Assembly: GCF_016862555.1 (NCBI RefSeq)
Contig: NZ_BONE01000071.1
Span: 1 to 40,727 of the forward strand
DNA: 40,727 nt
Source of the DNA: Asanoa siamensis
GTDB lineage: Bacteria > Actinomycetota > Actinomycetes > Mycobacteriales > Micromonosporaceae
Direction of reading: 5' to 3'
Below the pieces are notes generated by a model that had not been told where the DNA came from, did not search any database, and worked only from the letters and a program-made list of their open reading frames with translations. Below are positions 17,825 through 26,386 of this stretch, piece by piece. The translations under genes were made by a program, and so were the position numbers. Position 1 is the first letter of the stretch, and every line of letters starts with the position of its first letter.

Positions 17825-18748
17825 GTGTTTCGAGGCAAACACGGCGCACAGCCCGGCCGGCACCGGTCCCGTCAGCGGAACACGCTCCCGGTGCTCGTCG
17901 CGGTCCTGCTGATCACCCTCGGCGCCGCCCTCGCCATCCGCCACCTGGCACCGAAAGAGCAGGTCACGGTGGCCGCCGCGAAGCGCTCCGCACCGGCCGC
18001 CGGCGCCACCGCCATGCGGGTCGGCGAGGTCACGGCGCCGGGCGAGGGCTTCCGCTCCTGGGCGCTGCTGGACCGGACGACCGGCACGATCACGGGCTCG
18101 CCGAACATGGCCGCACCGAGCGACACGATGTCGATGGTGAAAGCCTGGTTGGCCGCGGATTATTTGCGAACGTCGGCCGAGAAAGACGAAGAGCCTTCGG
18201 ATTTCCATCTGGGCCAACTCCGCATCATGATCCGCGACAGCGACAACGCGTCGGCGGTAGCCGTGTACAACCTGAACGGCGGCCGCGACTCGATCCTCCG
18301 CATGATCAAGATCTGCGGATTGACCGACAGCGCGCCCCATGCCGACAACTGGAGCAACACGACGATCTCGGCGCGCGACACGGTGCGCCTGGGCACGTGT
18401 CTGGCCGACGGCCGCGCGGCGGGCGCGACGTGGACACCGTGGCTGCTTTCGGAGATGCGCGCGGTCCGGGGAGTAGGCGATTTCGGCGTACGCCGCGCGC
18501 TTCCCGCACCCGCCGCGGCGGAAGTCGCGATCAAGAACGGCTGGCTCCTCCGCGACGAGGACGGCCAGTGGCACATAGCCTGCCTCGCGGTCACGGACCG
18601 CTGGGCGATCGGCGTACTGCTGCGCTATTCCGGATCACTCGGATTCGCGTACGGCGCGGCCCAGTGCACGGCGGTCGGCGCCGAACTCCTGGCCCCCACG
18701 ACCCGCCTGGCGACACCCACGATGGCCGCGGCCGCGAGCCCGGGATGA
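17825..18748 (+). CDS. Membrane-anchored serine hydrolase of the beta-lactamase/PBP fold
   Basis: A 307-residue protein with a basic cytoplasmic start, one transmembrane or signal-anchor helix (about 20-40), and an extracytoplasmic domain. The three motifs of penicillin-recognising serine enzymes can be read in order: SMVK (S103-K106), SDN (139-141), and KNG (237-239) in place of KTG. The spacing and modest size resemble class A beta-lactamase-like proteins. The Glu166 region of true class A enzymes is not evident, so it may be a carboxypeptidase-like or non-lactamase hydrolase. The GTG at 17825 is the apparent start, without a strong ribosome-binding site. The stop codon overlaps a possible start of the next gene (ATGA). 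Confidence 0.72.
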   Translation: MFRGKHGAQPGRHRSRQRNTLPVLVAVLLITLGAALAIRHLAPKEQVTVAAAKRSAPAAGATAMRVGEVTAPGEGFRSWALLDRTTGTITGSPNMAAPSDTMSMVKAWLAADYLRTSAEKDEEPSDFHLGQLRIMIRDSDNASAVAVYNLNGGRDSILRMIKICGLTDSAPHADNWSNTTISARDTVRLGTCLADGRAAGATWTPWLLSEMRAVRGVGDFGVRRALPAPAAAEVAIKNGWLLRDEDGQWHIACLAVTDRWAIGVLLRYSGSLGFAYGAAQCTAVGAELLAPTTRLATPTMAAAASPG

Positions 18749-18756
18749 TCATTGCC

Positions 18757-19089
18757 ATGCCTCTCCTCTTCTCGTACGGCACGCTCCGCGACCCGGCGGT
18801 CCAACAGGCCAACTTCGGCCGCCCACTGACGGGCCACCCGGACGCGGTGCCCGGTTACCGACTGGGCGTGCTGACCATCACCGACGCGGAGGTGGTCGCC
18901 CTCAGCGGCACGGCTGAACACCCGGTGGCGACCCCGTCGCCGAACCCCACGGACTCGATCGCCGGCGTGGTCTTCGAGATCACGGACGCGGAACTCGAGG
19001 CGGCCGACGGGTACGAGGTAGCCGACTACAAGCGGGTGCTACTCCCCCTGGCCTCAGGCGCGGAGGCCTGGGTCTACGTGGCCGCGTAG
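18757..19089 (+). CDS. Gamma-glutamylcyclotransferase-like (AIG2/GGCT) protein
   Basis: A 110-residue protein with the GGCT fold: LFSYGTLRDPAVQ near the N-terminus is the YGxLR signature that binds the gamma-glutamyl group. FEITDAELEAADGYEVADYKRVLL carries the conserved catalytic-region glutamate and the 'D-xYE-x-xxYxR' pattern. Family members cyclise gamma-glutamyl amines or amino acids. ATG 18757 places the start just before the signature; an ATG at 18745, overlapping the previous stop as ATGA, would add four residues and give translational coupling. It forms a likely two-gene unit with the serine hydrolase upstream. Confidence 0.82.
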   Translation: MPLLFSYGTLRDPAVQQANFGRPLTGHPDAVPGYRLGVLTITDAEVVALSGTAEHPVATPSPNPTDSIAGVVFEITDAELEAADGYEVADYKRVLLPLASGAEAWVYVAA

Positions 19090-19094
19090 CGGGG

Positions 19095-19164
19095 GCTTTG
19101 CTCTGCACCCACATACGCACCACCCGCTCTGACCTGCGGTGCGTATATGGGTGCAGAGCAAAGC
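19095..19164. repeat. 27-bp near-perfect inverted repeat with 16-nt loop
   Basis: Arms 19095-19121 and 19138-19164 are complementary over 27 bp with a single mismatch, which would be a G-U pair in RNA on one strand. The loop is 19122-19137. It begins 6 bp after the GGCT-like stop codon. It is far longer than the local terminators and has no T-run. It could be a terminator, a dispersed palindromic repeat of this genome, or a mobile-element remnant. Confidence 0.75.
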
Positions 19165-19238
19165 GGCCGGACAGGTTGCCGGCGTGGCCGGGCCGATTGC
19201 GTTGCATCAGAGGGGCTCGGCCCGGTAGGCATGCCCCC

Positions 19239-19778
19239 ATGACCCGGACCGCGCCCATCCGCCCGCCGCAGCCGCCGCCCGCGGTGGAGGTGCGCCGGGT
19301 TCGCCCCGCGGACGCCGCCCGTACCCGGGCCATCCGCCTCGAGATGCTCGCCGACTCGCCGCTGGCGTTCCTGGAGACGCTGGCGCAGGCGGCGGCGCGC
19401 CCCCACGCCGACTACGCGGCCCGCATCGCGGCCAACGCAGAGGGCGACCGCGTGGCCCAGTTCATCGCGGTCGTGGACGGCCGGGTCGTGGCGCACGCCG
19501 GCGGCACCGTGATCGCCGAGGAGCCCGGGGTGACGGTGATCTTCGCGGTGTACGTGACCCCGGCCTGGCGCGGCAAGGGCCTGATCGCGGCGCTGACGGA
19601 GGCGGTCGCGGGCTGGTCCCGCGCGGCCGGCCGGCCGGACCTGATGCTCGAGGTGGTCGTCGGAAACGACCGGGCGGTACGCGCCTACGAGCGGGTCGGC
19701 TTCGTCGACACGGGAGTACGCCTCCCCCACCCGACAACGGCCGCGATGACAGAACTCCAGATGCGCCGCCCTGCGTAA
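19239..19778 (+). CDS. GNAT-family N-acetyltransferase
   Basis: A 179-residue single-domain acetyltransferase. The GNAT core is visible as VEVRRVRPADAARTRAIRLEML, then VIFAVYVTPAWRGKGLIAALTEAV with the acetyl-CoA pyrophosphate loop (R-G-K-G-L), then VVVGNDRAVRAYERVGFVDTG, the final strand-helix with the catalytic-region Tyr. ATG 19239 is chosen; translation from 19098 would start inside the inverted repeat. A Pro-rich 20-residue leader precedes the domain. The substrate is unknown. Confidence 0.85.
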   Translation: MTRTAPIRPPQPPPAVEVRRVRPADAARTRAIRLEMLADSPLAFLETLAQAAARPHADYAARIAANAEGDRVAQFIAVVDGRVVAHAGGTVIAEEPGVTVIFAVYVTPAWRGKGLIAALTEAVAGWSRAAGRPDLMLEVVVGNDRAVRAYERVGFVDTGVRLPHPTTAAMTELQMRRPA

Positions 19779-19830
19779 CCTGCCCTGGCTGCGCGGCCTC
19801 CGGGATCGGGTGCGTCACGATTGCGGCGAC

Positions 19831-19847
19831 GCCTCCCCGGCGGAGGC
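19831..19847. terminator. Possible hairpin between convergent acetyltransferase and paaN genes
   Basis: A 6-bp G/C stem, GCCTCC (19831-19836) with GGAGGC (19842-19847), around a 5-nt loop lies in the 90-bp gap between two convergent stops. It is short and lacks a T-run, so this is only a positional suggestion. Confidence 0.35.
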
Positions 19848-19868
19848 CGCGGCGGCCGGTCCGGCAGG

Positions 19869-21548
19869 TCAGGCCGTCGTGTGGCGGCGGGATTGGACCA
19901 CGCGGAAGCGGTTGCTGACGTAGGCCCCGTCCGTCAGGGCCGCGTTGGCCGCCGGGTTGGCGCCCGTCGCGTGGAAGTCCGAGAAGGCCGCCGACTGGTT
20001 GACGAAGACGCCGCCCGTCAGGTTGCAGGAGAGGTGGACGCCCGCGTCCAGGGAGGCTGATTCGACTGCCGCCAGAACTGACTCGTCCGTTGAGTAGACC
20101 GCCGCCGTCAGGGCGCCCTTCGAGAGGACCGTCGAGCGGAAGATGTCGATGCTCGACGTCGTCGAGTCGGTGGCGATGACGAAGGAGATCGGGCCGAACC
20201 ACTCGCGGCCGTAGACCGCGGCGTCGGCCGACGTCAGCTTGACCACCGTGGGCGTGCGGACCGTCGCCTCGGCGAAGGCCGGGTGGGTGACCGACGACGA
20301 CGGCAGGACCGCGTCGCCGATCGACTCGATCTCGGTCAGGCGGGCCAGGACGCCGTCGTTGACGATCGCGCCCGTGAGCTCGACGGCGCGGGCCGGGTCG
20401 CCGGTCAGCTTGGCCACCGTGCCCGCGATGCCGGCGGCGACCTCGTCGAAGGACTTGTGGCCCTGGTCGGTCTCGATGCCGGCCGCCGGGACCAGGATGT
20501 TCTGCGGCGTCGTGCACATCTGCCCGCTGTAGAGGGTCAGCGAGAAGCCGATGTTGCGGCACATGCCGGCGAAGTCGTCGGTCGAGTCGACGACGATCGT
20601 GTTGACGCCCGCCTTCTCGGTGTAGACGGCGGCCTGGCGGGCGTTGTCCTCGAGCCAGTCGCCGAACTCGGTCGAGCCCGTGAAGTCGATGATGCGGACC
20701 GCCGGGTCGAGCGCCAACGTCTTCGCCAGGCCCTCGCCGGGCGCCTCGGCCGCGAGCTGGATCAGGTTGGGGTCGAAGCCGGCCTCTTCCAGGGCGGCCC
20801 GGGCGTAGCGAACGGTGATCGCCAGCGGCAGCACCGCGCCCGGGTGGGGCTTGACCACGACCGGGTTGCCGGTGGCCAGGCTGGCGAACAGGCCCGGGTA
20901 CGAGTTCCAGGTGGGGAACGTGTTGCAGCCGATCACCAGCGCCACGCCGCGCGGGACGACGTGGAAGGTCTTGGTCATGCGGAGCGGGTCGCCCTTGCCG
21001 GCCGGCTTCTCCCAACCGGCCACCGCCGGATGGCGGGTCATCTCGGCGTACGCGTAGGCCAGCGCCTCCAGCGCACGGTCGAGCGCGTGCGCCCCGCCCG
21101 CCTGGAACGCCATCACGAACGCCTGGCCGCTCGTGAACTGCACCGCGTTGGCCAGCTCGAAGATGTGCGCGTGCAGGCGCGACAGGATCTCGAGGCAGAC
21201 GCCGACGCGGGTCTGCGGGCCGGCGTCGCGCCAGGCGGGCAGCGCGGCGGTCGCGGCCGCGATCAGCGTCGCCGGGTCGACGTGCGGGTAGGACACGCCG
21301 AGCGGCACGCCGAACGGGCTGCGCTCGGTGGCCACCCAGTCGCCCGCGCCCGGCTGGTCGAGCGGGAACTTGGCGTCGAGGTAGCCGCGGAACGCGGCCT
21401 CACCGTCGGCCGCGGCGGTCTCGCCGTAGACCCGGGGGCTGGGCGACTCGGGGTAGGCCGACCAGTAGCCGCGCTCCTTGATCGCGGTGGTGGCGCGCTC
21501 GAGCGTCTCGGCGTGGTTGGCGAACCAGGGGTGCGGGGTCTCCGTCAT
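19869..21548 (-). CDS. paaN: PaaN-type aldehyde dehydrogenase (phenylacetate degradation-like)
   Basis: A 559-residue member of the aldehyde dehydrogenase superfamily that matches the PaaN proteins linked to phenylacetate catabolism. The N-terminal 90 residues (FANHAETLERATTAIKERGYWSAYPESPSP) are the PaaN-specific extension. The NAD-binding part shows IGCNTFPTWNSYP and VVKPHP, then FTGSTEFG (289-296). The catalytic pair is Glu311 in YTEKAG and Cys345 in GQMCTTPQN. No other paa genes are nearby, so the gene is an orphan here and may act on another aldehyde. ATG 21548 lacks a strong ribosome-binding site but agrees with the family N-terminus. Confidence 0.85.
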   Translation of the reverse strand: MTETPHPWFANHAETLERATTAIKERGYWSAYPESPSPRVYGETAAADGEAAFRGYLDAKFPLDQPGAGDWVATERSPFGVPLGVSYPHVDPATLIAAATAALPAWRDAGPQTRVGVCLEILSRLHAHIFELANAVQFTSGQAFVMAFQAGGAHALDRALEALAYAYAEMTRHPAVAGWEKPAGKGDPLRMTKTFHVVPRGVALVIGCNTFPTWNSYPGLFASLATGNPVVVKPHPGAVLPLAITVRYARAALEEAGFDPNLIQLAAEAPGEGLAKTLALDPAVRIIDFTGSTEFGDWLEDNARQAAVYTEKAGVNTIVVDSTDDFAGMCRNIGFSLTLYSGQMCTTPQNILVPAAGIETDQGHKSFDEVAAGIAGTVAKLTGDPARAVELTGAIVNDGVLARLTEIESIGDAVLPSSSVTHPAFAEATVRTPTVVKLTSADAAVYGREWFGPISFVIATDSTTSSIDIFRSTVLSKGALTAAVYSTDESVLAAVESASLDAGVHLSCNLTGGVFVNQSAAFSDFHATGANPAANAALTDGAYVSNRFRVVQSRRHTTA

Positions 21549-21597
21549 ATGAGCATCATGCCCCGACCGGAGTGCCGGAGCGCCACAGGCGGAAACC

Positions 21598-22617
21598 TCA
21601 CAGGGCGAGTTGCCAGTTGTGCCACCCGTCGACCGGTCGGAACCCCATCGCCTCGTTGATCGTGATCATGTGGGAGTTGACCGCCGCGTTCCAGGTGTCG
21701 ATCGCCCGCAGCGCCGGCTCCGCGGGCAGCGCCGTACGCAGGTTTTCGACCTTGACCAGCACGCCGAGCCGGTGACCGCGGTGGTCCGGGTCGACCAGGG
21801 TGATCTGCTGGAAGGCGTGCCAGTCGACGGTCGCCCCGAGCTCCAGCGCCGTCACGGCCACGAGCCGCCCGGTCGCGTCGTGCCGGGCCGCGGTGGTGTA
21901 GCCCCGCTTGCCCCGCAGCTCGCGGGCCGCCTCCTGCTCGCGGATCCGCGCGCCGTCGATCTTCTCGGCCTCGTAGGCCAGGTCGCCCAGCGGCGCGTCG
22001 GCCATCAGCCGGCCGTCGAGATAGGCGACGTCGGCGAGGTATTCCTCGGGCACCGGCCCGTGCCAGCTCACCAGGCTGTAGCCGGCGGCCTTGGACCAGG
22101 CCGCGGCGACCATCGCGTCCAGCGCCGCGTCGTCGAGGGTCGAGATCTCCAACCGCCGGCGTACGTCGGTCAGGGCGAGCGTGGCGCCGGCGGAGCGCGC
22201 GAACGCCTCGCCGTCGACGGGGCGCGCCGGGCCACCGGGCAGCGCGTGCACGGTCGTGGCGATCAGCTGCTTGCGACCGTCGGCCCGCGCGGTGTTCGCG
22301 GCGAACTCGAGCAGCGCGCGCCCGACGCCCCGGCGCCGGTGCTCCGGCAGCACGTCGAGGCGCAGGTCGGCGATCGTCGTGTTCTCCAGGAACGGCAGGT
22401 CGAGCTCCAGGAACCCGACGGGCTCGTCGTCGAGCCAGGCGAGCGCGTTGCCCTTGCGCTTGCCCGGCCACGGGTGCGACAGCGACGGGAAGAAGTGTCG
22501 TGGGCACACCGGCGGGAAGTCGGGCACCTCGGCGGCGTCGCTCCGTGACCGGATGTCGAAGGCGTGCCGGGCGCCGACCTCGTCGGCCGACTCGAGTGGG
22601 GTGACCACGATGCTCAT
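21598..22617 (-). CDS. Two-domain GNAT acetyltransferase
   Basis: A 339-residue protein with two GNAT domains. The first (about 1-155) has LRLDVLPEHRRRGVGRALL (85-103). The second (about 160-335) has VDPDHRGHRLGVLVK (275-289), followed by IDTWNAAVNSHMITINEAMGFRPV (306-329), the asparagine-rich final helix typical of this actinobacterial group. ATG 22617 is the natural start; an extended frame to 23070 crosses the neighbouring gene and is rejected. The substrate is unknown. It is 49 bp from paaN in the same direction, so co-transcription is possible. Confidence 0.87.
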   Translation of the reverse strand: MSIVVTPLESADEVGARHAFDIRSRSDAAEVPDFPPVCPRHFFPSLSHPWPGKRKGNALAWLDDEPVGFLELDLPFLENTTIADLRLDVLPEHRRRGVGRALLEFAANTARADGRKQLIATTVHALPGGPARPVDGEAFARSAGATLALTDVRRRLEISTLDDAALDAMVAAAWSKAAGYSLVSWHGPVPEEYLADVAYLDGRLMADAPLGDLAYEAEKIDGARIREQEAARELRGKRGYTTAARHDATGRLVAVTALELGATVDWHAFQQITLVDPDHRGHRLGVLVKVENLRTALPAEPALRAIDTWNAAVNSHMITINEAMGFRPVDGWHNWQLAL

Positions 22618-22658
22618 GCCCGCCAGGGTGCCCAACCCCCGGCGGGCGCGCGAGCCAT

Positions 22659-23453
22659 TTACGCGGTCGCGCAGGTGACCGCCGGCGCCGGGTTCGCACC
22701 GGTCCAGCCGGCCAGGAAACCGAACGTGGCACTCGTACCCGGGGCGAGCGAGCCGTTCCAGGCGACGTTGCGCGCGGTGACCGCGGGCCCGGACTGGCTG
22801 ACCGCCGCGTTCCAGGACTGCGTCACCTGCTGCCCGGCGAAGCTCCACCGCACGGTCCACCCGGCAATCGGGGCCGAACCGGAGTTCCGGACCGTAACTT
22901 CGCCCTGGAACCCATTCGTCCACTGATCGACGACACGGTAGGACGCCACGCAACCGCCATCGGCCGGCGGCGGCGTGGTGGGCCCGGACGTCGGCCCGGA
23001 CGTCGGCGTCGCCGTCGGCCCCGGCGTCGGAACCCCGCCGTCCAGAATCGCGGTCAACGCCGGATACCACCGGTTCGCCATCTTCTGGTCACCGGCGGCA
23101 TTCGGGTGTACGCCGTCGTAGGTGTCGCTCGCCGTGCTGAACCCGGTCCACTGGTCCACGACCACCACGGGACTCCCGGCGGTCGTGATGCCGGCGGCCC
23201 ATCCGGGGATCGCGTCGTTCAGCGCCACGACCCGCGCCCCACAGGCGGCGCAACTGCTCGGCGCCATCGGGATGATCTGCGCGACCAGCACCCGCATGGC
23301 CGGGTTGCTGGCCCGCATCTGGTCGACCAGCCGGGTGTACGCGGCCAGAATCGTCGCCGTCGGCAGGTTGCTCCACACGTCGTTGGTGCCGAAGTGCATG
23401 AGCACGACGTCCGGCCGCGTCGCGGCGAGCCAGCCGGGCGATCCGGTGATCAA
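22659..23453 (-). pseudogene. 5'-truncated SGNH/GDSL hydrolase with C-terminal CBM2
   Basis: What remains encodes 264 residues. The N-terminal part (about 7-138) is the second half of an SGNH hydrolase: WLAATRPDVVLMHFGTNDVWSN is block III and TYDGVHPNAAGDQKMANRWYP is block V with the catalytic Asp/His. The signal peptide, block I (GDS, nucleophile serine) and block II are missing. A Pro/Thr linker (about 142-168) leads to a complete CBM2 cellulose/chitin-binding domain (about 169-264) with paired cysteines and conserved Trp residues. Upstream in the same frame there is only 14 codons of unrelated Arg/Gly-rich sequence before the neighbour's 3' end. Only a TTG could start it. I infer a remnant of a secreted polysaccharide-active enzyme, probably inactive. 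Confidence 0.75.
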
Positions 23454-23496
23454 GTCGCGACCACGATCCCGAGGAGCGCGGTCGCGACCACCGACC

Positions 23497-26073
23497 TCAG
23501 TTCGGCGGCGCCAGGTAGTAGCCCGCCTGGTCGACGATCACGTGCACCGACCCGCGCCCGCCGTTGTAGATGTCGAAGGAACCGTTCTTCGTCGCCACCG
23601 TGGCGAGGTTGGAGATGGTCTGGCCCGCGGCGAAGTTGACCGTGGAGGCCGTGGGGACCGCGTCGCCGGACGGGTACGCGGTGACGTAGCCCGACGTGGT
23701 CGACCGCGTCAACGTGACGGTGGCGACCACCGACGTCGGCCGGCACCGGTAGCCACCGGTCAGGCAGGTGTCCCAGTAGTACTGATCCGGGTAGACCCGC
23801 AGCGACTTGCCGGGACCGAGGACGACCTCGCCGAGCTCCCGCGTGTCGAGGATGCGCACCGGCCCGGTGGGCACGTAGTTGTTCGACCCGCCCGCGGCGA
23901 ACTGGCCCGCGAGGTCGACCAGGACGTGGACGGTGCCACGACCCGTGTGCGACAGCGCGATCTTCCCGTTGACCACGGGCGCGATCACCATGTTGGCGAT
24001 GGTCTGGCCGGCCCCGAAGTTGAGGTTGGAGACGGTCGGCACCGCTCCGCCCGGCGGGAAGAACGTGAGCAGGCCGCCGTTGGTGGCACCGGTCGCCGTC
24101 GCGTTGAGCACCACGGCCGTCGTGCCCGCCGGGATCCGGCCCGTCAGGTCGACCTCGACCCGCCCGTCCGCCGGCACGGGCACGGTGCCCGGCACGCCGA
24201 CCGCGGCCCGCGTGTCGAGGACCCGCAGCGGTTCCCGGGTCGTGATGCCGTGGCCACCGGCGCCGTAGAAGCCGGCGAGGTCGGCGATGACGTGCACCGT
24301 CCCCGCGCTGCCGTTGCGGAATCGCACGGCGCCGTTGCTCACGGGCACGGTCACCAGCGCGGCGACGGTCTGTCCCGGCTCGAAGAGCAGGTTCGACGCG
24401 GTCGGCGGCGAGCCCGGACCCGGGTACGCGGTGATGTAGCCGTTCTTCGTCGCCTGGGTCACCGTCACGTTCAGGACCACCGCGCTGATCCTGTCGGCCG
24501 GCACCCCGTCGATCGGGCCGACGGGAAGCACCACGTCCGAGTTCGCCGCGACCGGCGTCGTGGTCGGGACGCCGAGGGCCGCCCGGGTGTCGAGCACGCG
24601 GCTCGGCGGCACGGCCGTGAACCCGGCTCCGACGACGACGCAGCTCCGTGACTCGCTGCCCTGGCCGGTACGGAAGGAGTCGCTGTTGACGAACGTGTTC
24701 ACGCAGTGCTCACCGGCGCGCGGGAAGGTGTGCCGGACGTCGGTCTCCCGGGTCACCACCTGGAAGCCGTCGTCGAACGTGTGGAAGACCGTGCCCGACG
24801 GGCCGTCGGTCACCCACGGGGACGTGAACTCGGCGCTCGCGACCGCCGTGAGCGGTTCGCCGTCCGGCGCGTTCGCGAACGGTGCCGGGTGGCCGCTAGC
24901 AAGGGACAGCTCCACCGAGCCGCGGTCGACGTAGCCGATTCCCGTGCCGGTGTTCGGAACGTCCGGGTTGTCGGCGTGCGCGTCACCGCCGATCCCGTAC
25001 GGGAGCACGCCGGGCGCGTCCGCCCGGCCGGAGTCGACGGCGGGCGAGGTGGGCCGCGGAGTCCAGCCGACGTCGTCCCGGGTGAAGCGGTCGAGCTGGG
25101 GGTCCGCGGCGATGTCGTGCGCGGCCTGTCCGGTGGCGGCGCGGAACTCCGCCGGCGTCGCGTAGCGGGTGCCGGCCCACGAGTAGAGCGGGCCACCGAA
25201 GACCGGGTTGACCACGTTGTAGTCGACAGTGCTGCCCGCGGCGGAGGCCGCCGACACGGTCAGCGGCAACGCTTCGTCCGGCTTCGCGCACGGCACCGGG
25301 CCCGGGTTGTCCGCGAGGTTGTACTGCGCGGTGTCGATGATGTTGTTCTGCACCGCGAGCCGGGGCGAGGCCCCGTCGACCACGATCGCGGCCCGGCAGA
25401 ACGGCGTGAGCGTGTTGTTGGTGATCACCGTGTCCGGCGCGTCGGTCACGGAGACGGCCGGCAGCGACGAGAGCACGGAGTTGCCGGCGATCACGGTGCC
25501 GGTGGCCCCGGCCTCGACGAAGATCGCCGCGGCGCTGGACTGGAACCAGGTGCGGGTGATGGCGACTCCCCGCGACGCACCCCGCACCACGACCCGCGCG
25601 ACGCGCCCGTTGAACATCCGTGCGTCGGTCACCTCGACGTCACGCGCGGCATCGACCACGACGGCCGGGGTGGTGACCGTGCCGTACTCGAACCCGGCCA
25701 CGACGACGTCGTGCACCCCGGCCAGGGTGACACCCGGGCCGGCCGCACCGGGCGTGATGCGCGCGAGCCCGCGCGGCACGCGCTCACCGCGGATCGTGAT
25801 CGGGCGGCCAGGCTCCCCGGATCGCGTGACGACCACCGACTCCGCGTAGACGCCGGATCGCACGTAGACCGTCTGACCGGGCTCCGCGACGGCGACGGCC
25901 GCGCCGATCGTGCAGTAGGGCCGTTGCCACGAGCCGTCCGACGGCGACGCGCACGCCTGCGACGAGACATAGATGGTCGACGACGGTGCCGCCGCCGTGG
26001 CGGCGACGCCGGTGACTGTCAGCGACAGCAGCAACCCGACCGTGGACAGCGCGACGGTGCGCCAAGCTCTCAT
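23497..26073 (-). CDS. Secreted parallel beta-helix protein with three C-terminal repeats
   Basis: An 858-residue exported protein. Residues 1-28 are a signal peptide ending in A-rich sequence. Residues 32-390 form a right-handed beta-helix: the opening IYVSSQACASPSDGSWQRPYC, the 'PGQTVYVRSGVY' turn and many V-I-N/T-N-N rungs are typical of pectate-lyase-like folds. A small domain at about 400-485 contains FHTFDDGFQVVTRETDVRHTFP, PKD-like. Three homologous repeats of about 122-125 residues follow (489-613, 614-736, 737-858). Each starts RVLDTR, has VVLN-type strands and GY-T-YP, and ends in TVHV-AD-AG-Y. GGGGAG is 6 nt before the ATG. It is probably a surface polysaccharide-binding or -cleaving protein; no catalytic residues could be assigned. 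Confidence 0.8.
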   Translation of the reverse strand: MRAWRTVALSTVGLLLSLTVTGVAATAAAPSSTIYVSSQACASPSDGSWQRPYCTIGAAVAVAEPGQTVYVRSGVYAESVVVTRSGEPGRPITIRGERVPRGLARITPGAAGPGVTLAGVHDVVVAGFEYGTVTTPAVVVDAARDVEVTDARMFNGRVARVVVRGASRGVAITRTWFQSSAAAIFVEAGATGTVIAGNSVLSSLPAVSVTDAPDTVITNNTLTPFCRAAIVVDGASPRLAVQNNIIDTAQYNLADNPGPVPCAKPDEALPLTVSAASAAGSTVDYNVVNPVFGGPLYSWAGTRYATPAEFRAATGQAAHDIAADPQLDRFTRDDVGWTPRPTSPAVDSGRADAPGVLPYGIGGDAHADNPDVPNTGTGIGYVDRGSVELSLASGHPAPFANAPDGEPLTAVASAEFTSPWVTDGPSGTVFHTFDDGFQVVTRETDVRHTFPRAGEHCVNTFVNSDSFRTGQGSESRSCVVVGAGFTAVPPSRVLDTRAALGVPTTTPVAANSDVVLPVGPIDGVPADRISAVVLNVTVTQATKNGYITAYPGPGSPPTASNLLFEPGQTVAALVTVPVSNGAVRFRNGSAGTVHVIADLAGFYGAGGHGITTREPLRVLDTRAAVGVPGTVPVPADGRVEVDLTGRIPAGTTAVVLNATATGATNGGLLTFFPPGGAVPTVSNLNFGAGQTIANMVIAPVVNGKIALSHTGRGTVHVLVDLAGQFAAGGSNNYVPTGPVRILDTRELGEVVLGPGKSLRVYPDQYYWDTCLTGGYRCRPTSVVATVTLTRSTTSGYVTAYPSGDAVPTASTVNFAAGQTISNLATVATKNGSFDIYNGGRGSVHVIVDQAGYYLAPPN

Positions 26074-26125
26074 GTTGATCTCCCCGAGTGCGACGCGCGC
26101 ACCTTACCGAAGATCACTCATGAAA

Positions 26126-26156
26126 GAAGGCCCCGTCCGCACCGGACGGGGCCTTC
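26126..26156 (-). terminator. Terminator hairpin upstream of the beta-helix gene, downstream of thrC
   Basis: A 14-bp perfect stem (26126-26139 with 26143-26156) with a 3-nt loop is followed on the minus strand by TTTC. It lies about 230 bp after the thrC stop and about 50 bp before the beta-helix gene start. It most likely ends thrC transcripts. If the beta-helix promoter lies further upstream, the hairpin would sit in that gene's leader. Confidence 0.7.
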
Positions 26157-26386
26157 CATCAATGTTTGGTCGGAAGGGCGGTCGCACAACGCCTCCGGCG
26201 CTGGGTCGCTAGAACTTCAAAAGTCTACGGCGGCTCGCCCTCCCGCACGGAGCATCCTGCGGGGTACCCATCATGGTCGTCAAGTCCCTACGGACATGTT
26301 TTCTCGACGGACGGCAAAATCACCACTACGGGGCGCACATGACGCATCACCCGAACGGATGAGTCCATCCTGGATAAGGGCCTGCG
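26157..26386. other. Non-coding gap downstream of thrC
   Basis: About 230 bp between the thrC stop and the terminator hairpin. It is lower in GC than its flanks and has no supported reading frame, tRNA or clear repeat. It could be a long 3' untranslated region or hold the promoter of the beta-helix gene. I see no convincing -10/-35 pair. Confidence 0.4.

Noticed and set aside
19098..19238. Upstream start for the single-domain GNAT gene inside the inverted repeat
   Set aside because: It would translate the hairpin and a Cys/Arg-rich leader unlike the family; ATG 19239 is closer to the domain.
22659..23500. Insertion sequence or transposon as cause of the SGNH truncation
   Set aside because: No transposase fragment, terminal inverted repeat or convincing target duplication is visible; only a short direct repeat remains.
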